Part shown: piece by piece, positions 52,801 to 62,996 of the stretch | Layout: every line of letters begins with the position of its first letter | Position numbering within the stretch: the stretch's first letter is position 1 | NCBI RefSeq assembly: GCF_964340395.1 | Contig: NC_135563.1 | Location: forward strand, 3,514,422-3,578,421 | Direction: 5' to 3' | Length of the DNA stretch: 64,000 bases | Source: Glandiceps talaboti | Taxonomy: Eukaryota > Hemichordata > Enteropneusta > Spengelidae | Program-made: the position numbers and the translations under genes | The notes under the pieces: model-generated | Databases searched by the model: none | What the model was told of the DNA's origin: nothing | Seen by the model: the letters and a program-made list of their open reading frames with translations, nothing else

Positions 52801-54219
52801 TTTATTTTTACACAACTAAATACAAGTTGGTCCTCTTTCTCCCAAGGGGTATTTGTTTGTTCAGAGTCTTTTCCTAGTGTTTCACTGCTATTAAATTGGA
52901 AACAGTTCGTTGCCAATTCAAATAGCCCAGTTCTTTTTTGAAATAATTTATAGGCAAGTTAACCAAGAACTTGTTTACATACATTGTATGAATGTATTAT
53001 TGACTGCTATATGTACTGCTATGCAATATCACTTGTTGTTTCCCTTTACCTGGAGTGACTTTCCAGGACTTTTCTTTTAATTTTGAATTTATGTTGTCAT
53101 GATACAATTTTTGTTAATCTTCTCTACTACTACTAGGGGTATACCCCCCCCCCCCCATACATGTATTTGCTTGTACACAATAACAACAAGTTGAACAAAA
53201 ACAGGATTATTTGATTTATACTTTCCATAGATTTGTTGTGTTAGCTGGTGATGTGACACCCATTGATGTCTACTGCCATATTCCACTCATATTTGATTTA
53301 TACTTTCCATAGATTTGTTGTGTTAGCTGGTGATGTGACACCCATTGATGTCTACTGCCATATTCCACTCATATTTGATTTATACTTTCCATAGATTTGT
53401 TGTGTTAGCTGGTGATGTGACACCCATTGATGTCTACTGCCATATTCCACTCATATTTGATTTATACTTTCCATAGATTTGTTGTGTTAGCTGGTGATGT
53501 GACACCCATTGATGTCTACTGCCATATTCCACTCATATTTGATTTATACTTTCCATAGATTTGTTGTGTTAGCTGGTGATGTGACACCCATTGATGTCTA
53601 CTGCCATATTCCACTCATGTGTGAAGAAGCTGAAATTCCATATGGATATGTACCGTCAAAACAGGTCAGTATCATGGCTTACAAATTATATACATGTACA
53701 TGTACATGTACATTACAAAGATGTGTGCCAAACAGTGAATTACCTGATCAACTTCATGTAAGTGACTCCAGTAGTGTCCAATCCAGCTATTGACTGCAAA
53801 TTTGTATGCCGTGACAAACATGTACGCATATGCAGCGACATTATCGGTCATTTGGTTTTTTGTTATGATGCCCATATCTAAGCAAAGCCAGTATTTTAGA
53901 CTTCCTTTTGCCAAATTCCTTTTAGATACATCTCAAAAGATATCCTCAGCAGACAAGTAATGTGTATTGTATTTTTGTCTTGTCTTGTATTGTATTGTGT
54001 TTACTATACCATGCTTTCCACAGCATGTTGTTAAGTAATAAAGGTTATTGTTTGTTTAAACTAATTCTAACACACTGTAACTCTATTTTGTAGGATCTTG
54101 GAGCCGCCACAGGAGCCAAACGACCCACAGCTTGTGTACTTGTAAAACAGTCTGATGAGTACAAAGACACGTATTTAGAATGTAACGGTGAACTGAAAGC
54201 ACTTCCACTGCCAATATGA
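49819..54219 (+). CDS. NHP2: H/ACA ribonucleoprotein subunit 2 (NHP2)
   Basis: Four exons, 49819-49975, 51885-51954, 53559-53664 and 54094-54219 (TGA), join in phases 1, 2 and 0 to a 152-aa protein; human NHP2 has 153. The central L7Ae/Gadd45-type RNA-binding fold is clear: RRGVKEVQKFIRKGEKG, then VVLAGDVTPIDVYCHIPLMC, then YGYVPSKQDLGAATGAKRPT, and the C-terminal LPLPI seen in orthologues. NHP2 acts in the nucleolus and Cajal bodies with dyskerin, NOP10 and GAR1, binding H/ACA snoRNAs that guide pseudouridylation of rRNA and snRNA, and in vertebrates also telomerase RNA. The N-terminal tail is lysine- and glutamate-rich as in orthologues. Intron 2 carries a 52-58 bp array with acceptor-like sequences and four tandem copies of the start of exon 3. 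The weak GTCAGT donor follows exons 1 and 3. Confidence 0.96.
50100..51300. other. Intron 1 of NHP2, first part
   Basis: It contains a (gtgtta)n run at 50194-50222, a G-run near 50488 and loosely inverted segments around 50300-50400 (gtcccgcttgcagacag versus ccgtctgcaagc). No gene is seen. Confidence 0.5.
51308..51480 (-). mobile_element. 3' tail of a non-LTR retrotransposon (LINE/SINE-like), copy 3
   Basis: Read on the minus strand it gives ggccatggacaagactagtt, ccgctgatgc, then tatctggtgaaataaattgc and a terminal (attc)n run. This is the same order as the copies at 21655 and 23552. It lies in NHP2 intron 1, opposite in direction to the gene. Confidence 0.5.
52120..52858. repeat. Minisatellite with acceptor-like units in NHP2 intron 2
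   Basis: About 13-14 copies of a 52-60 bp unit: acaagttggtcctctttctc, cctagggtgtatttgtttgt, acacaactaagt. Most units contain a pyrimidine tract ending in CCTAG, a good match to a 3' splice site. Copies vary (ccctag, cccaag, ctggag), so some have lost the AG. The array lies between exon 2 and the true exon 3 acceptor. Confidence 0.9.
53149..53618 (+). repeat. 82 bp tandem repeat over the exon 3 acceptor of NHP2, 5 copies
   Basis: The unit joins ~22 nt of intron end (atttgatttatactttccat, ag) with the first 60 nt of exon 3 (atttgttgtgttagctggtg and so on). Acceptors lie at 53231, 53313, 53395 and 53477 as complete copies; the functional one opens at 53559. The full copies appear identical, which argues for very recent expansion. 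If an upstream acceptor is used and the copy is read through in frame, the TAG of the next acceptor is an in-frame stop. The first copy is preceded by a C-run (53147-53157). Confidence 0.95.
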
Positions 54220-54625
54220 TGGACAAATCAGTATTCCACACTGAACTCTGTATTTTATGACTGCCAACGACACAAAGTATCTGGTGTCATTTTAATCAGA
54301 AGGCAGAATAGTTGAAACTTTATGGACTGTCTCAGTGACAGCCAGGCACTTATTTGCCCTGTTAACTATATTTTATAATGAAAAGATATAGGAGTGGGTC
54401 TTGTATTATACAGTTGATATAAAACTAAGACGTAAGAGAGAAATTTGCTTTCTTCCTAATTGTATCTTTCTTAAGTTGAGGCGATGCAAGTTGTAAGGTA
54501 CAAATTGGGTATCTGATGTCATTACTCTTCTGTTAGTCAGAGTTAGATAATACTATTAATAGTATATTCTGCCAAGTTTAATCATGGTATATAACATCTT
54601 CATTAATACATTTGCAAAGCTGTAT

Positions 54626-54631
54626 AATAAA
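54626..54631 (+). terminator. Probable NHP2 polyadenylation signal
   Basis: AATAAA, 407 bp beyond the NHP2 stop codon. Cleavage would be expected 10-30 bp later, near the ttttttttatta tract at 54652. Supported by motif and position only. Confidence 0.5.
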
Positions 54632-54979
54632 GATGACAATTTCTACTGAAATTTTTTTTATTAATTTTTACATAAATGTTGTACAAGCCTGAAGATTTGG
54701 AAAAGTTCAGTAGTTTTATACATATCCTACGTATGCGTGAGTGAGTGAGTGCGGTCCTACTAATTACTGCCCGGGAGATACAAGAAGTGCCCGGGAGCAA
54801 ACTGGTGGCCAAATGGCACTCAAAAGTCGATATTTATGTGCATTGGCCCACTTGGAATGTATATTGACCAAAATTTAGTGGATTTAAGCCCCCGATTGCT
54901 GCTTTTCCAGTCTTAAATTTTCTAGCGTGTTACAGACATTGCATGGCTACAGCATATATAACTGCCCGGGACACATCTG

Positions 54980-55308
54980 GCCTGCATGAGATGACTACAT
55001 GCGATATGACTACATGTACATGCGATGTGACTACATGAGATGACTACATGTACATGCAATGTGACTACATGCAATGTGACTACATGAGATGACTACATGC
55101 GATATGACTACATGCAATGTGACTACATGCGATGTGACTACATGCGATATGACTACATGCGATGTGACTACATGCGATGTGACTACATGCAATACTGCGA
55201 TGCGAGATGATGACATGATATGCAGCGATTTTGTAATGACGTTATGCCATTCGTAGATTATTCGATATGCATAATGCGAGTATTAATATGAAACAGGCTA
55301 GGGAGTAC
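54980..55308. repeat. Left arm of a 2.7 kb inverted repeat
   Basis: The outer part is a minisatellite of 14-16 bp units (tgactacatgcgatg, tgactacatgagatga). The inner ~95 bp (gattttgtaatgacgttatg, ccattcgtagattattcgat, caggctagggagtac) is the inverse of 57286-57385 with few mismatches. The arms enclose about 1.98 kb holding the exon at 55395 and a complete transposon-like element. Confidence 0.85.
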
Positions 55309-55394
55309 TGTCTAACAAGAAGAAACAGGTCAAGAATGAACCACGTGGCTTCCGTTGTCTCTTGCTGAGAATTGCTCTCGTCTAGCGTCTGCCC

Positions 55395-55574
55395 ATGGCT
55401 TCCACTTCGACCACAGCCTCCATAATCCGTAATTTACAGTCGAGTGTTCATTCCTTACTGGTAGACCTGCGATCACTAAATGATAGAAACTTTGATGGCT
55501 TCCAACAGAAGTGTGTAACCCTTGTGCGTCTGGCATTTAATTTAGACGCTTTAGGTATAATTGACAATAACGTC
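55395..55574 (+). CDS. Probable first exon of an unrecognised gene
   Basis: An ATG in good context (cccATGGCT) opens 60 codons ending exactly at a strong donor, GTC|GTAAGT, in phase 0. The translation (MASTSTTASIIRNLQSSVHS, then LLVDLRSLNDRNFDGFQ, FNLDALGIIDNN) reads as a soluble, helix-forming N-terminus. I do not recognise it. The frame stays open past the donor for another 46 codons but becomes low quality, which supports splicing. Downstream exons were not identified with confidence; 57790-57950 was considered. It lies between the arms of an inverted repeat, directly upstream of a transposon-like element. Confidence 0.5.
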
Positions 55575-55807
55575 GTAAGTCACCTACATTTGTTGCCACA
55601 ATTTTCTGTTTGGTTTTGGCACACGGTAATAGAGAGAGTAAAAAGATGCTGTTCTATCACACACATATTATATTTAGAAAACTACATATTTCATACATGT
55701 TTGATTTTCAATTAAATAAACATCGTTGACAGTTTTTATGCCATGGTATGGTGACACACTGAAAATACAAATCGGAAACTTGATTGGTGAGCTCAAACAT
55801 TCAGATA

Positions 55808-57003
55808 GACCGGTCAGTTTCTCCAGCTTGGGGGATGGGGGGGGGGGGTGTCAGTGTTTTTTTCCATTGGGCCGACAAAAAGTCACTGACCCCCCTGAAT
55901 AAAGTTTCATAGCATCTGACAGTAAGTTGTAGAGGGAAGAGCTTTGAGACTGGGATATGTCCACCTCTTGTGTGCGTGAGTGTGTGTGTGAATGGGGGGG
56001 GGGGGGTTCTAGGGGTCTCCCCCTAGAAAACGGCCTGGAGGATTTTTACTTCTAAAGGCAATGTTTTGGCTATTCACAGACACTTTCAGACAATAATGTA
56101 CAAATTTTACAAGACAGCTCTAACATGTAAAAAGCAACTCTGTGAGGTTGAAACATTTTTGAAATAAAGTTTCATAGCATCTTGACAGTAAGAGGTGGAG
56201 GGAAGAACTTTGATTTGAGGCTTGGACATGTCTACCTCTTATGAGGGGTCCTAGGGGATCTCCCCTAGAAGCTTTTCAAGTTTGTTTTTTTTACCAATTT
56301 TGGTGAATCTTATTGTTGGTTTAACGAATGAGTGGCCTCTGGGGGGATGGAGTCCAAGGCCCCCCCCCCCCCCCCCCCCCCCCGCCAGATCTGCAGTTTT
56401 TTGTTTCTATTTAGGCAATTTTTAGGTTATTCATAGCCTCTGAGATATATCATGCCAAGCATCGAAAAGCTAAAGTAAATATAACTTTTTACATAAGTTT
56501 TCCATGTTATAAAAGTGGGCCTGTAACATTGGTATAGGGGCATTGATATTGCATGTATAGTAAAGTTACTGATGTGTTAGAGCACTTTAGGAGGTCATAC
56601 CTAGTGTACAATAGAAACTTGAATTTGAGTTGTGGTGTCGATACATGTAGTGTCTGAAATAGGAAGTATATCATCCCTTTTGACAAATTCAGACTAGAAC
56701 AATTTAGATTAAGTTCTTTTATAAACTATCCAATAGTATGAAGGTTACCATTACAAAACCTTCAAGTTCACTTTTGCCCCAAAGTGTAAGATAAGTGAAG
56801 CATTGATTGTGAAACAGCCAAACACTTACATGGCATGTTCTGTAACTAGTGTTGTAGCTAGGTAATACATGTATTATATGTATAATTTTATGTATAGTTA
56901 TGTTTGAACCCTTACATGAAGTAATATTTAAACCATTTATGAAAGAAACAGAGACAAGAACAAATATATATATGTACCACAGGCTAACGAAACTGACTGG
57001 TCC
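55808..57003 (-). mobile_element. Full-length copy, GGACCGGTCAGTTTC family, inverted
   Basis: The ends gaccggtcagtttctcc and acgaaactgactggtcc are inverted and bound 1196 bp. It shares internal segments with the copies at 15271 (aataaagtttcatagcatct and the aggggtctcccccta type repeats) and 26187. Poly-G and poly-C tracts occur near 55842, 55995 and 56360. It sits in the loop of the 54980-57715 inverted repeat. No coding capacity. Confidence 0.65.
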
Positions 57004-57285
57004 CTGACATGTGTTTGAAACTGTTTGTCATGATTTGACAAGTGTCCTGGTTGGAGAGGTACAAGCAAGTTGAACAGTATACTCGAACCTGTGCATCATT
57101 TCCATGCCAAGACATTTTTTTTCTAGCAGCAGTGGTCCATCTTTTTTTCCCATAACCCTCTCATATCCGGATTTTTTTCAAGAAAATCCATTTGGCATCT
57201 TTTTTTCCCCGAAATCTTCCAAGCCCCCCCCCCCCCCCCAGGATATCAAATGGTCCACCTCTTACCACGTGCAACATGCTGAGGA

Positions 57286-57715
57286 GTACTCCCTAGCCTG
57301 TTTTATATTAATACTCGTATTATGCGTATTGAATAATCTACGAATGGCATAACGTCATTACAAAATCGCCGCATATCATGTCATCATCTCGCATCGCAGT
57401 ATTGCATATAGTCATCTCATGTAGTCATGTCGCATGTAGTCATCTCATGTAGTCATATCGCATGTAGTCATCTCAAGTAGTCATCTCATGTAGTCACATC
57501 GCATGTAGTCATATCGCATGTAGTCACCTCATGTAGTCATATCGCATGTAGTCATCTCATGTAGTCACATCGCATGTAGTCATATCGCACGTAGTCACCT
57601 CATGTAGTCATATCGCATATAGTCATCTCATGTAGTCATTGCAGTATTGCATATAGTCATTGCAGTATTGCATATAGTCGTTGCAGTATTGCATATAGTC
57701 ATTGCAGTATTGAAT
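57286..57715. repeat. Right arm of the 2.7 kb inverted repeat
   Basis: It starts gtactccctagcctgtttta, the inverse of the inner edge of the left arm, and continues into the inverted minisatellite (atgtagtcatatcgc, atgtagtcatctc), then four copies of cattgcagtattgcatatag type units. Confidence 0.85.
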
Positions 57716-58689
57716 TTTCGAATATTGGCAGGCATTCAACGCCATATGTCAATGTTGTTGAATACGGTATGTATTCAAGACACAATACTTGCTCTTGTAG
57801 GGTTTCTATCACACAGGATAACCAGGCGTGCCAGTGGCAGAGAGATAGTACAATTTTTGTCAATACAAGTAGGCCGACACGTTTTCCTACATTCAGTGAA
57901 ATCATACGTTATTTTCACCTGTGACCATGCATGTTGATATCTAGACTTTATTACAGGTTTATCTACTCTCTCCTCAAGGACGCTGACCTCTACAGTTATT
58001 TTCATTTGGAAATTTCCAAAACAAAATGGTTATCGTCGAAATTTTACACAAGTAAACAAGCAAGACATATACAGCATTGATACTGACAAAGACATAGCTA
58101 CAAAATTGTTCAATTTCATAAAAACTAAAAAAAAAAGTTGTTTTTAAAGGCCCAAGAATTGTCATTGCCGTCACCAGTACCAACCGGCGCTAAGTAGTGG
58201 TGTTCCTAAGGTAGGAACATATATCGAGTGCCCGGGGAAAATTGCGCCTCTATAACACCATTAGAATTATATAGATGTACAGTATGGATACTAACAAGGG
58301 CATAGCTACAAAAATGTATAATTTCAAGAAAGCAAAAGTGACATTTTGCGCCCGACGCCCAAGGCAACCGGTGCTAAGTAATGGCGTTCCCTAAGATAGG
58401 GATGAGGGACATATATCGAGTGCCCGGGGAAAATCGAGGAAGGGTAATACATCTAAAAGTATATAGATATATAGTATATATACTTAGAAGGGCATAGCTA
58501 CAAAATTGTATAATTTCAAGAAAGCAAAATTGAAAATTTGCGCCCGACAATTGCCGTTGTCGTCACCCCTGCCAACCGGCGATAAGTAATGGCGTTCCTT
58601 AAGATAGGGGAGGGGGACATATATCGAGTGCCCGGGGAAAATCGCGGAAGGGTCATACAACTAAAACTATATAGGTATATAAGTATCGG

Positions 58690-59425
58690 AGTGTCTGGTG
58701 ACAAGCGCTTATCAGCAGCATATTGTTCTCGTGACAAGCGCCGAGCGTACATGTGTACTACAGCCTGGTCGACGTCAACATGTGCGCTAGTACTGACCCG
58801 TACCTTTGACACAATTAAGGCCCGGAATGGAGTTATACCGTCACCGTGTCGTTTTCCTGTAGTAGTTTCAAGTTTCCCACCCCAGCTTTAATAGTACTTG
58901 AGATTTAATGTTTATTTCACGATTCGGCGTTTAACTTGCGCGGCCGGTGAGCTGTCGTCAGCTGTATGTCATTACTTTGAGGCCATCACTGCACATGGGA
59001 TAAAACAAGTAAAAAAGACCACGCAACACCACAAAAACTATACGCATTTTACCTGTCCTTCACAATAATGAATGTTATTGATGCAACAAACTTTAGTTGT
59101 TTTAGATTAATTACCTTTACTGTTTACACGTTGCACGTAGTACTACATCACATACGCGGCCATGGCCATGGAGCATATAGGCGGTGAAGTGTACATGTAA
59201 TGTGTGTACGCGGCGGACTTCGCGGTTGTTGGAAAAAACAGGAGCTATCACACGTAAATTAACAGTTTTAAGAACTGATGGTGTTTGATAAAGTGCAATC
59301 AATTTCAAGGGTAATAAGAACGTTTTACACTTGACGCCAAAACACATCATAATGGGTGTCAAAGGTCACGCTTGTCAGCAGCATATTGTTCTAGTGACAA
59401 GCGCTTGTCAGCAGACTCGGCCATA
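58690..59425. mobile_element. Insertion in the satellite, bracketed by 33 bp direct repeats
   Basis: The satellite unit is broken between about 58685 and 59425. The insert is bracketed by a direct repeat, 58708-58740 and 59371-59403 (tcagcagcatattgttct plus gtgacaagcg, two mismatches), and contains the self-complementary gacaagcgcttgtc. The centre is unique and non-coding. It could be a transposon remnant or a locally duplicated segment. Confidence 0.45.
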
Positions 59426-59463
59426 TAGTATAGATACTAAGAACGGTATAGCTACAAAATTGT

Positions 59464-60248
59464 TTGTACACCGGCGTGGGCGTTACTTGTCAAGCGACAG
59501 TGACTAATCGGGCGATCAGCCAATCAGGTGTCCTCAAACTTCCCGCTTCAAAATCCAGGGAGCTGAGAATATGAGAAATACCATCCGGGTAATGAAAAGT
59601 CCATACCCAGAGTATATTAGACAGACATGGTAATAAAAAGTCAACATCCGGAGTATATTTGACTGTGTGCGCAATATACTCCAACAGGAAGAAGTTTGTA
59701 ATGCGAGTTTGTTATCAACCAGAAAGAGCTGTCAAAATGAATGATCGATGGTGGCGAAAGCCCAACGAAATAAACGTCAATAGCTTGTGTGTCTGAACCT
59801 TTCAGTAGCTAAGCATGTCTTGTCGAAAGCGATGTTTCGCTCAGTTTACATTTATGAACATGGAGAGTGCGGAGAGTATCCAACTTCATTGATGTATGTA
59901 ATTCTGACTCCAATGTCAAAAATATCCTCTGAGATAATGCACAGTACAGCAGACACTGTATTTGAGAACTTGTAGTGTGAAGTGAGTGTCTAATTTTGTT
60001 TGTGTATGTGTATTAGCTAGAGTGTATACATAGCCCGGAAGATATGCAGACATGCACGATGGCGCAGACACTGTTATTATTATTGTTGTGGTGGTATGAT
60101 AGCAGTGTATGAGTTATCTCCGGAGTATATTGGATTTCGAAACTCAATACACAACAAAGGAAATTAGCCGGTGTACAAAACAGATACAATCCGACCAATA
60201 TGCGCCTCGCTACCGCTCGACGCATATTGGTCGGATTGTATCTGTTAC
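59464..60248 (+). mobile_element. HINE-like (Helentron-derived) element, copy 2
   Basis: A 785 bp near-identical, inverted copy of 38812-39580. The left end is ttgtacaccggc; the right end is gccggtgtacaa followed by the hairpin (cagatacaatccgaccaata and inverse) and gttac. Because it interrupts the satellite, the empty site can be read from sister units (ctacaaaattgtataattt, or the variant attgtttaattt at 60663). No bases are duplicated. With the variant unit as target, the insertion falls between two Ts, as Helentrons do. Confidence 0.6.
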
Positions 60249-60827
60249 ATAATTTCAAGAAGTAAAAAGAGTCATTTTGGGCCCGGCAATATTGCCGTTG
60301 CCGTCACCCATGCCAACCGGCGCTAAGTAATGGCGTTCCCTAAGATAGGGGAGGGGGGAGTATATCGAGTGCCCGGGGAAAATCGCGGAAAGGTCATACA
60401 ACTAAAACTATATAGGTATATAATATAGATACTAAGAAGGGTATAGCTACAAAATTGTATAATTTCAAGAAGTAAAAAGAGTCATTTTGGGCCCGGCAAT
60501 ATTGCCGTTGCCGTCACCCATGCCAACCGGCGCTAAGTAATGGCGTTCCCTAAGATAGGGGAGGGGGACATATATCGAGTGCCCGGGGAAAATCGCGGAA
60601 TGGTAATAAATTTAAAAGTATATAGATATATAGTATACATACTCAGAAGGGTATAGCTACAAAATTGTTTAATTTCAAGAAAGCAAAAGTGACATTTTGC
60701 GCCCAACAATTGCCGTTGCCGTCACCCATACCAACCGGCGATAAGTAATGGCGTTCCCTATGATAGGGATGGAGGACATATATTGAGTGCCCGGGGAAAA
60801 TCGCGCCACTTTAACTCCTTTAAAACG

Positions 60828-60891
<64 letters not shown>

Positions 60892-61339
60892 GCGATGTTA
60901 CAGCTACCAAATATTTGTCATTTACAGACGCCCTAAGGTGAAATATCATGTCCGAGATTTTCCTTACCACCGTCACCCATATTAACTACCCATAAGTCCA
61001 TAACCTTGCTAACTGCACGGCAGAGAGATCGACTGCCCGGGGAAAACCGCGCCACTTTATTTAAACTCCTTTCAAACGTCATAGATATATATTTTGAATA
61101 CTTGCGATGTTATAGCTACCAAATATGTGCCATTTACAGACGTCCTAAGGTGAAAATATCAGGCCCGAGATTTGCCGTACCACCGTCACCCATTACAAGT
61201 CCGAGATGTCCCCATGTTTCTTGTTTTAATACCGAAAACATTTATCGGATGCGAAGGGAAAATCGAGCTAATGTAATTAGGGCAAAAGTCCATAGATATA
61301 CATTTGTGAAATATAAGAAATACTTATTTCTTTAGGTCC

Positions 61340-62690
61340 TATAAGAGTATAGTGGTGAATAATTTTAGTTCGTTTTAGTATGAGTTTGTTTTTTTAATTG
61401 GCGTTTGAACAAAATACAGCAATCCCCAGAGAAACGAACTCAATACGTGTAAATTAGGTGCGAATTAGATTTGTTACTTGCAAGTAACCACCTTCTTGGC
61501 ATCGTTAATGCATGTCGGGAAGAACATCGAACATAATGAAAGTGTGAGTCTAGTATGAGTCTACATGACAGCTGTGGAGAAACAACCTTTGTATAAATTC
61601 AAATGTGTGAAAGTGTATTATTACTTGTGCGACATTTTTCGCCGACAAAGGGGCAGATCTGAAGCAAATTGCCGACTAATGGACACCGATCGGGCTATTT
61701 AGCAACAAGGTGCTAATAATGATTTATTATCATTATCATTATCGACAAGGTGTGGACGACCAGTTCTGAAGTACGCCGAGATGCGCCTAGCGCCTTTACA
61801 AGCATGGTCCTGACAGATGAATTTTCTTCTAACTATCCCCCATCCACTGCGCAAATCAGCAATGGTATACTTTCGTTGTAATGACCCCTAGTTTTTGTGG
61901 TCTTTTTTTTATTTGAATAAATATTTTCTTAGCAAAAGTGTGTTCTATTCTGTGACATACATAATGCCCCTATGATGGCAGGCCCAGACGAAGCGGGTAC
62001 GCGTGCTTGTCAGAAATTTCACGGCGGTGTTTTGTGTCGGCCATCTAAATCCGAGGAATCGTTAAAAAAGGGGTATTAAAAGGGTACTTTATTCTGATTA
62101 CCCTAACATTAGGGCTAACAGTGTATGTGTAGTGTATGGATTACATGTAAGTGTCTTTGAATGTAAAAATTTCCGGTTTTAGGAAATAAGGCGATGTTCT
62201 TTGCAGTGAAGTTTTCTCCCAGATTCACTAAAAATGGGGAAAAAATCTCCCGTGAGACTGGTACCATGCCAGTTATCTTTCTACCCAGCGAACGCCAAAA
62301 TCAACATAAATGATTACCAGCCATTCATATTTGTTATTCAAATAAACACCAGATTAATTGTTACTTGTTTTGCAACTTTTCAATCACTTGGCTACATCAT
62401 AGCATAGCTCGTAGCGACTTCTGTAAACACATAAACACCATACCTTCTCTATAGTCATGATAGTGGTGTGAGCATGTACCAATCGCCAAGCATATATCTA
62501 TATGTTCGATAATGTATTATGATAATGTATTCTTTTATTGAACTTATAATTACTAGGGCCTAATAGAGACACCCGGGTTTGAGACATTACCTCGGCATTA
62601 AATGCACACTCAGTCGTAATTTTCACACATGATTTATCGAGGTTTTAGTACCAATAACACCTCCCACCCACGTGGGGACGGTTTTGGTGC
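61340..62690. other. Non-coding stretch upstream of the PHD gene
   Basis: No supported exon. Small features only, such as the ttatcattatcattatc run near 61728. Confidence 0.5.
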
Positions 62691-62729
62691 ATGTGCCAAG
62701 TATTAACAAAGTAACTTTCTAGCTAAACT

Positions 62730-62830
62730 TCAGCCAATCAGTTTTCTTGGGCCGTGTGCAAAGGATAAAGTAACTTTCTCCCTAATTTCAACCAATCAAA
62801 TTTCAGAGGATCTATACACGATGTATAAAA
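62730..62830 (+). promoter_or_regulatory. Core promoter of the PHD-finger gene (CCAAT x2, TATA)
   Basis: Two CCAAT boxes (cagccaatcag near 62731 and aaccaatcaaa near 62789) lie within a tandem repeat of a ~60 bp segment (aaagtaactttc at 62708 and 62767). A TATA box, tataaaag at 62823-62830, follows about 30 bp after the second. The ATG is 167 bp beyond, which leaves room for a start site near 62855. Order and spacing are those of a TATA-type RNA polymerase II promoter. Confidence 0.65.
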
Positions 62831-62996
62831 GGCCATATTTTTAGCTGCTCGATCATTTCGATCTACTGAGCTTAGCACCTGCTATCCTTAAAACCGATTA
62901 TCCACCTGCTATCATCCACCGATTATTATCCACCGATTATCATCCAAAACTGTGTCTGTATTTCCACCACTCATACTCCAAGTACGAGAAGCCAAG

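Larger units (their letters stand above)
58140..61335. repeat. Satellite of roughly 200 bp GC/AT-mosaic units
   Basis: Units recur at about 58145, 58330, 58540, 60290, 60490 and 60700, with two more diverged units at 60890-61335. Each has ttgccgttgccgtcaccc, ccaaccggcgctaagtaatg, gcgttccctaagatag, atatcgagtgcccggggaaa and atagctacaaaattgtataa. Conserved cgcg-containing and TATA-rich parts alternate. It is interrupted by two insertions (58690-59425 and 59464-60248) and a (TA)n tract at 60829-60888. No open frame persists across units. Confidence 0.85.

Noticed and set aside
57790-57950. Possible downstream exon of the gene starting at 55395 (VSITQDNQACQWQRD or GREIVQFLSIQ readings)
   Set aside because: Two frames look equally plausible, neither joins the 55574 donor in phase without an unseen middle exon, and part lies next to minisatellite.
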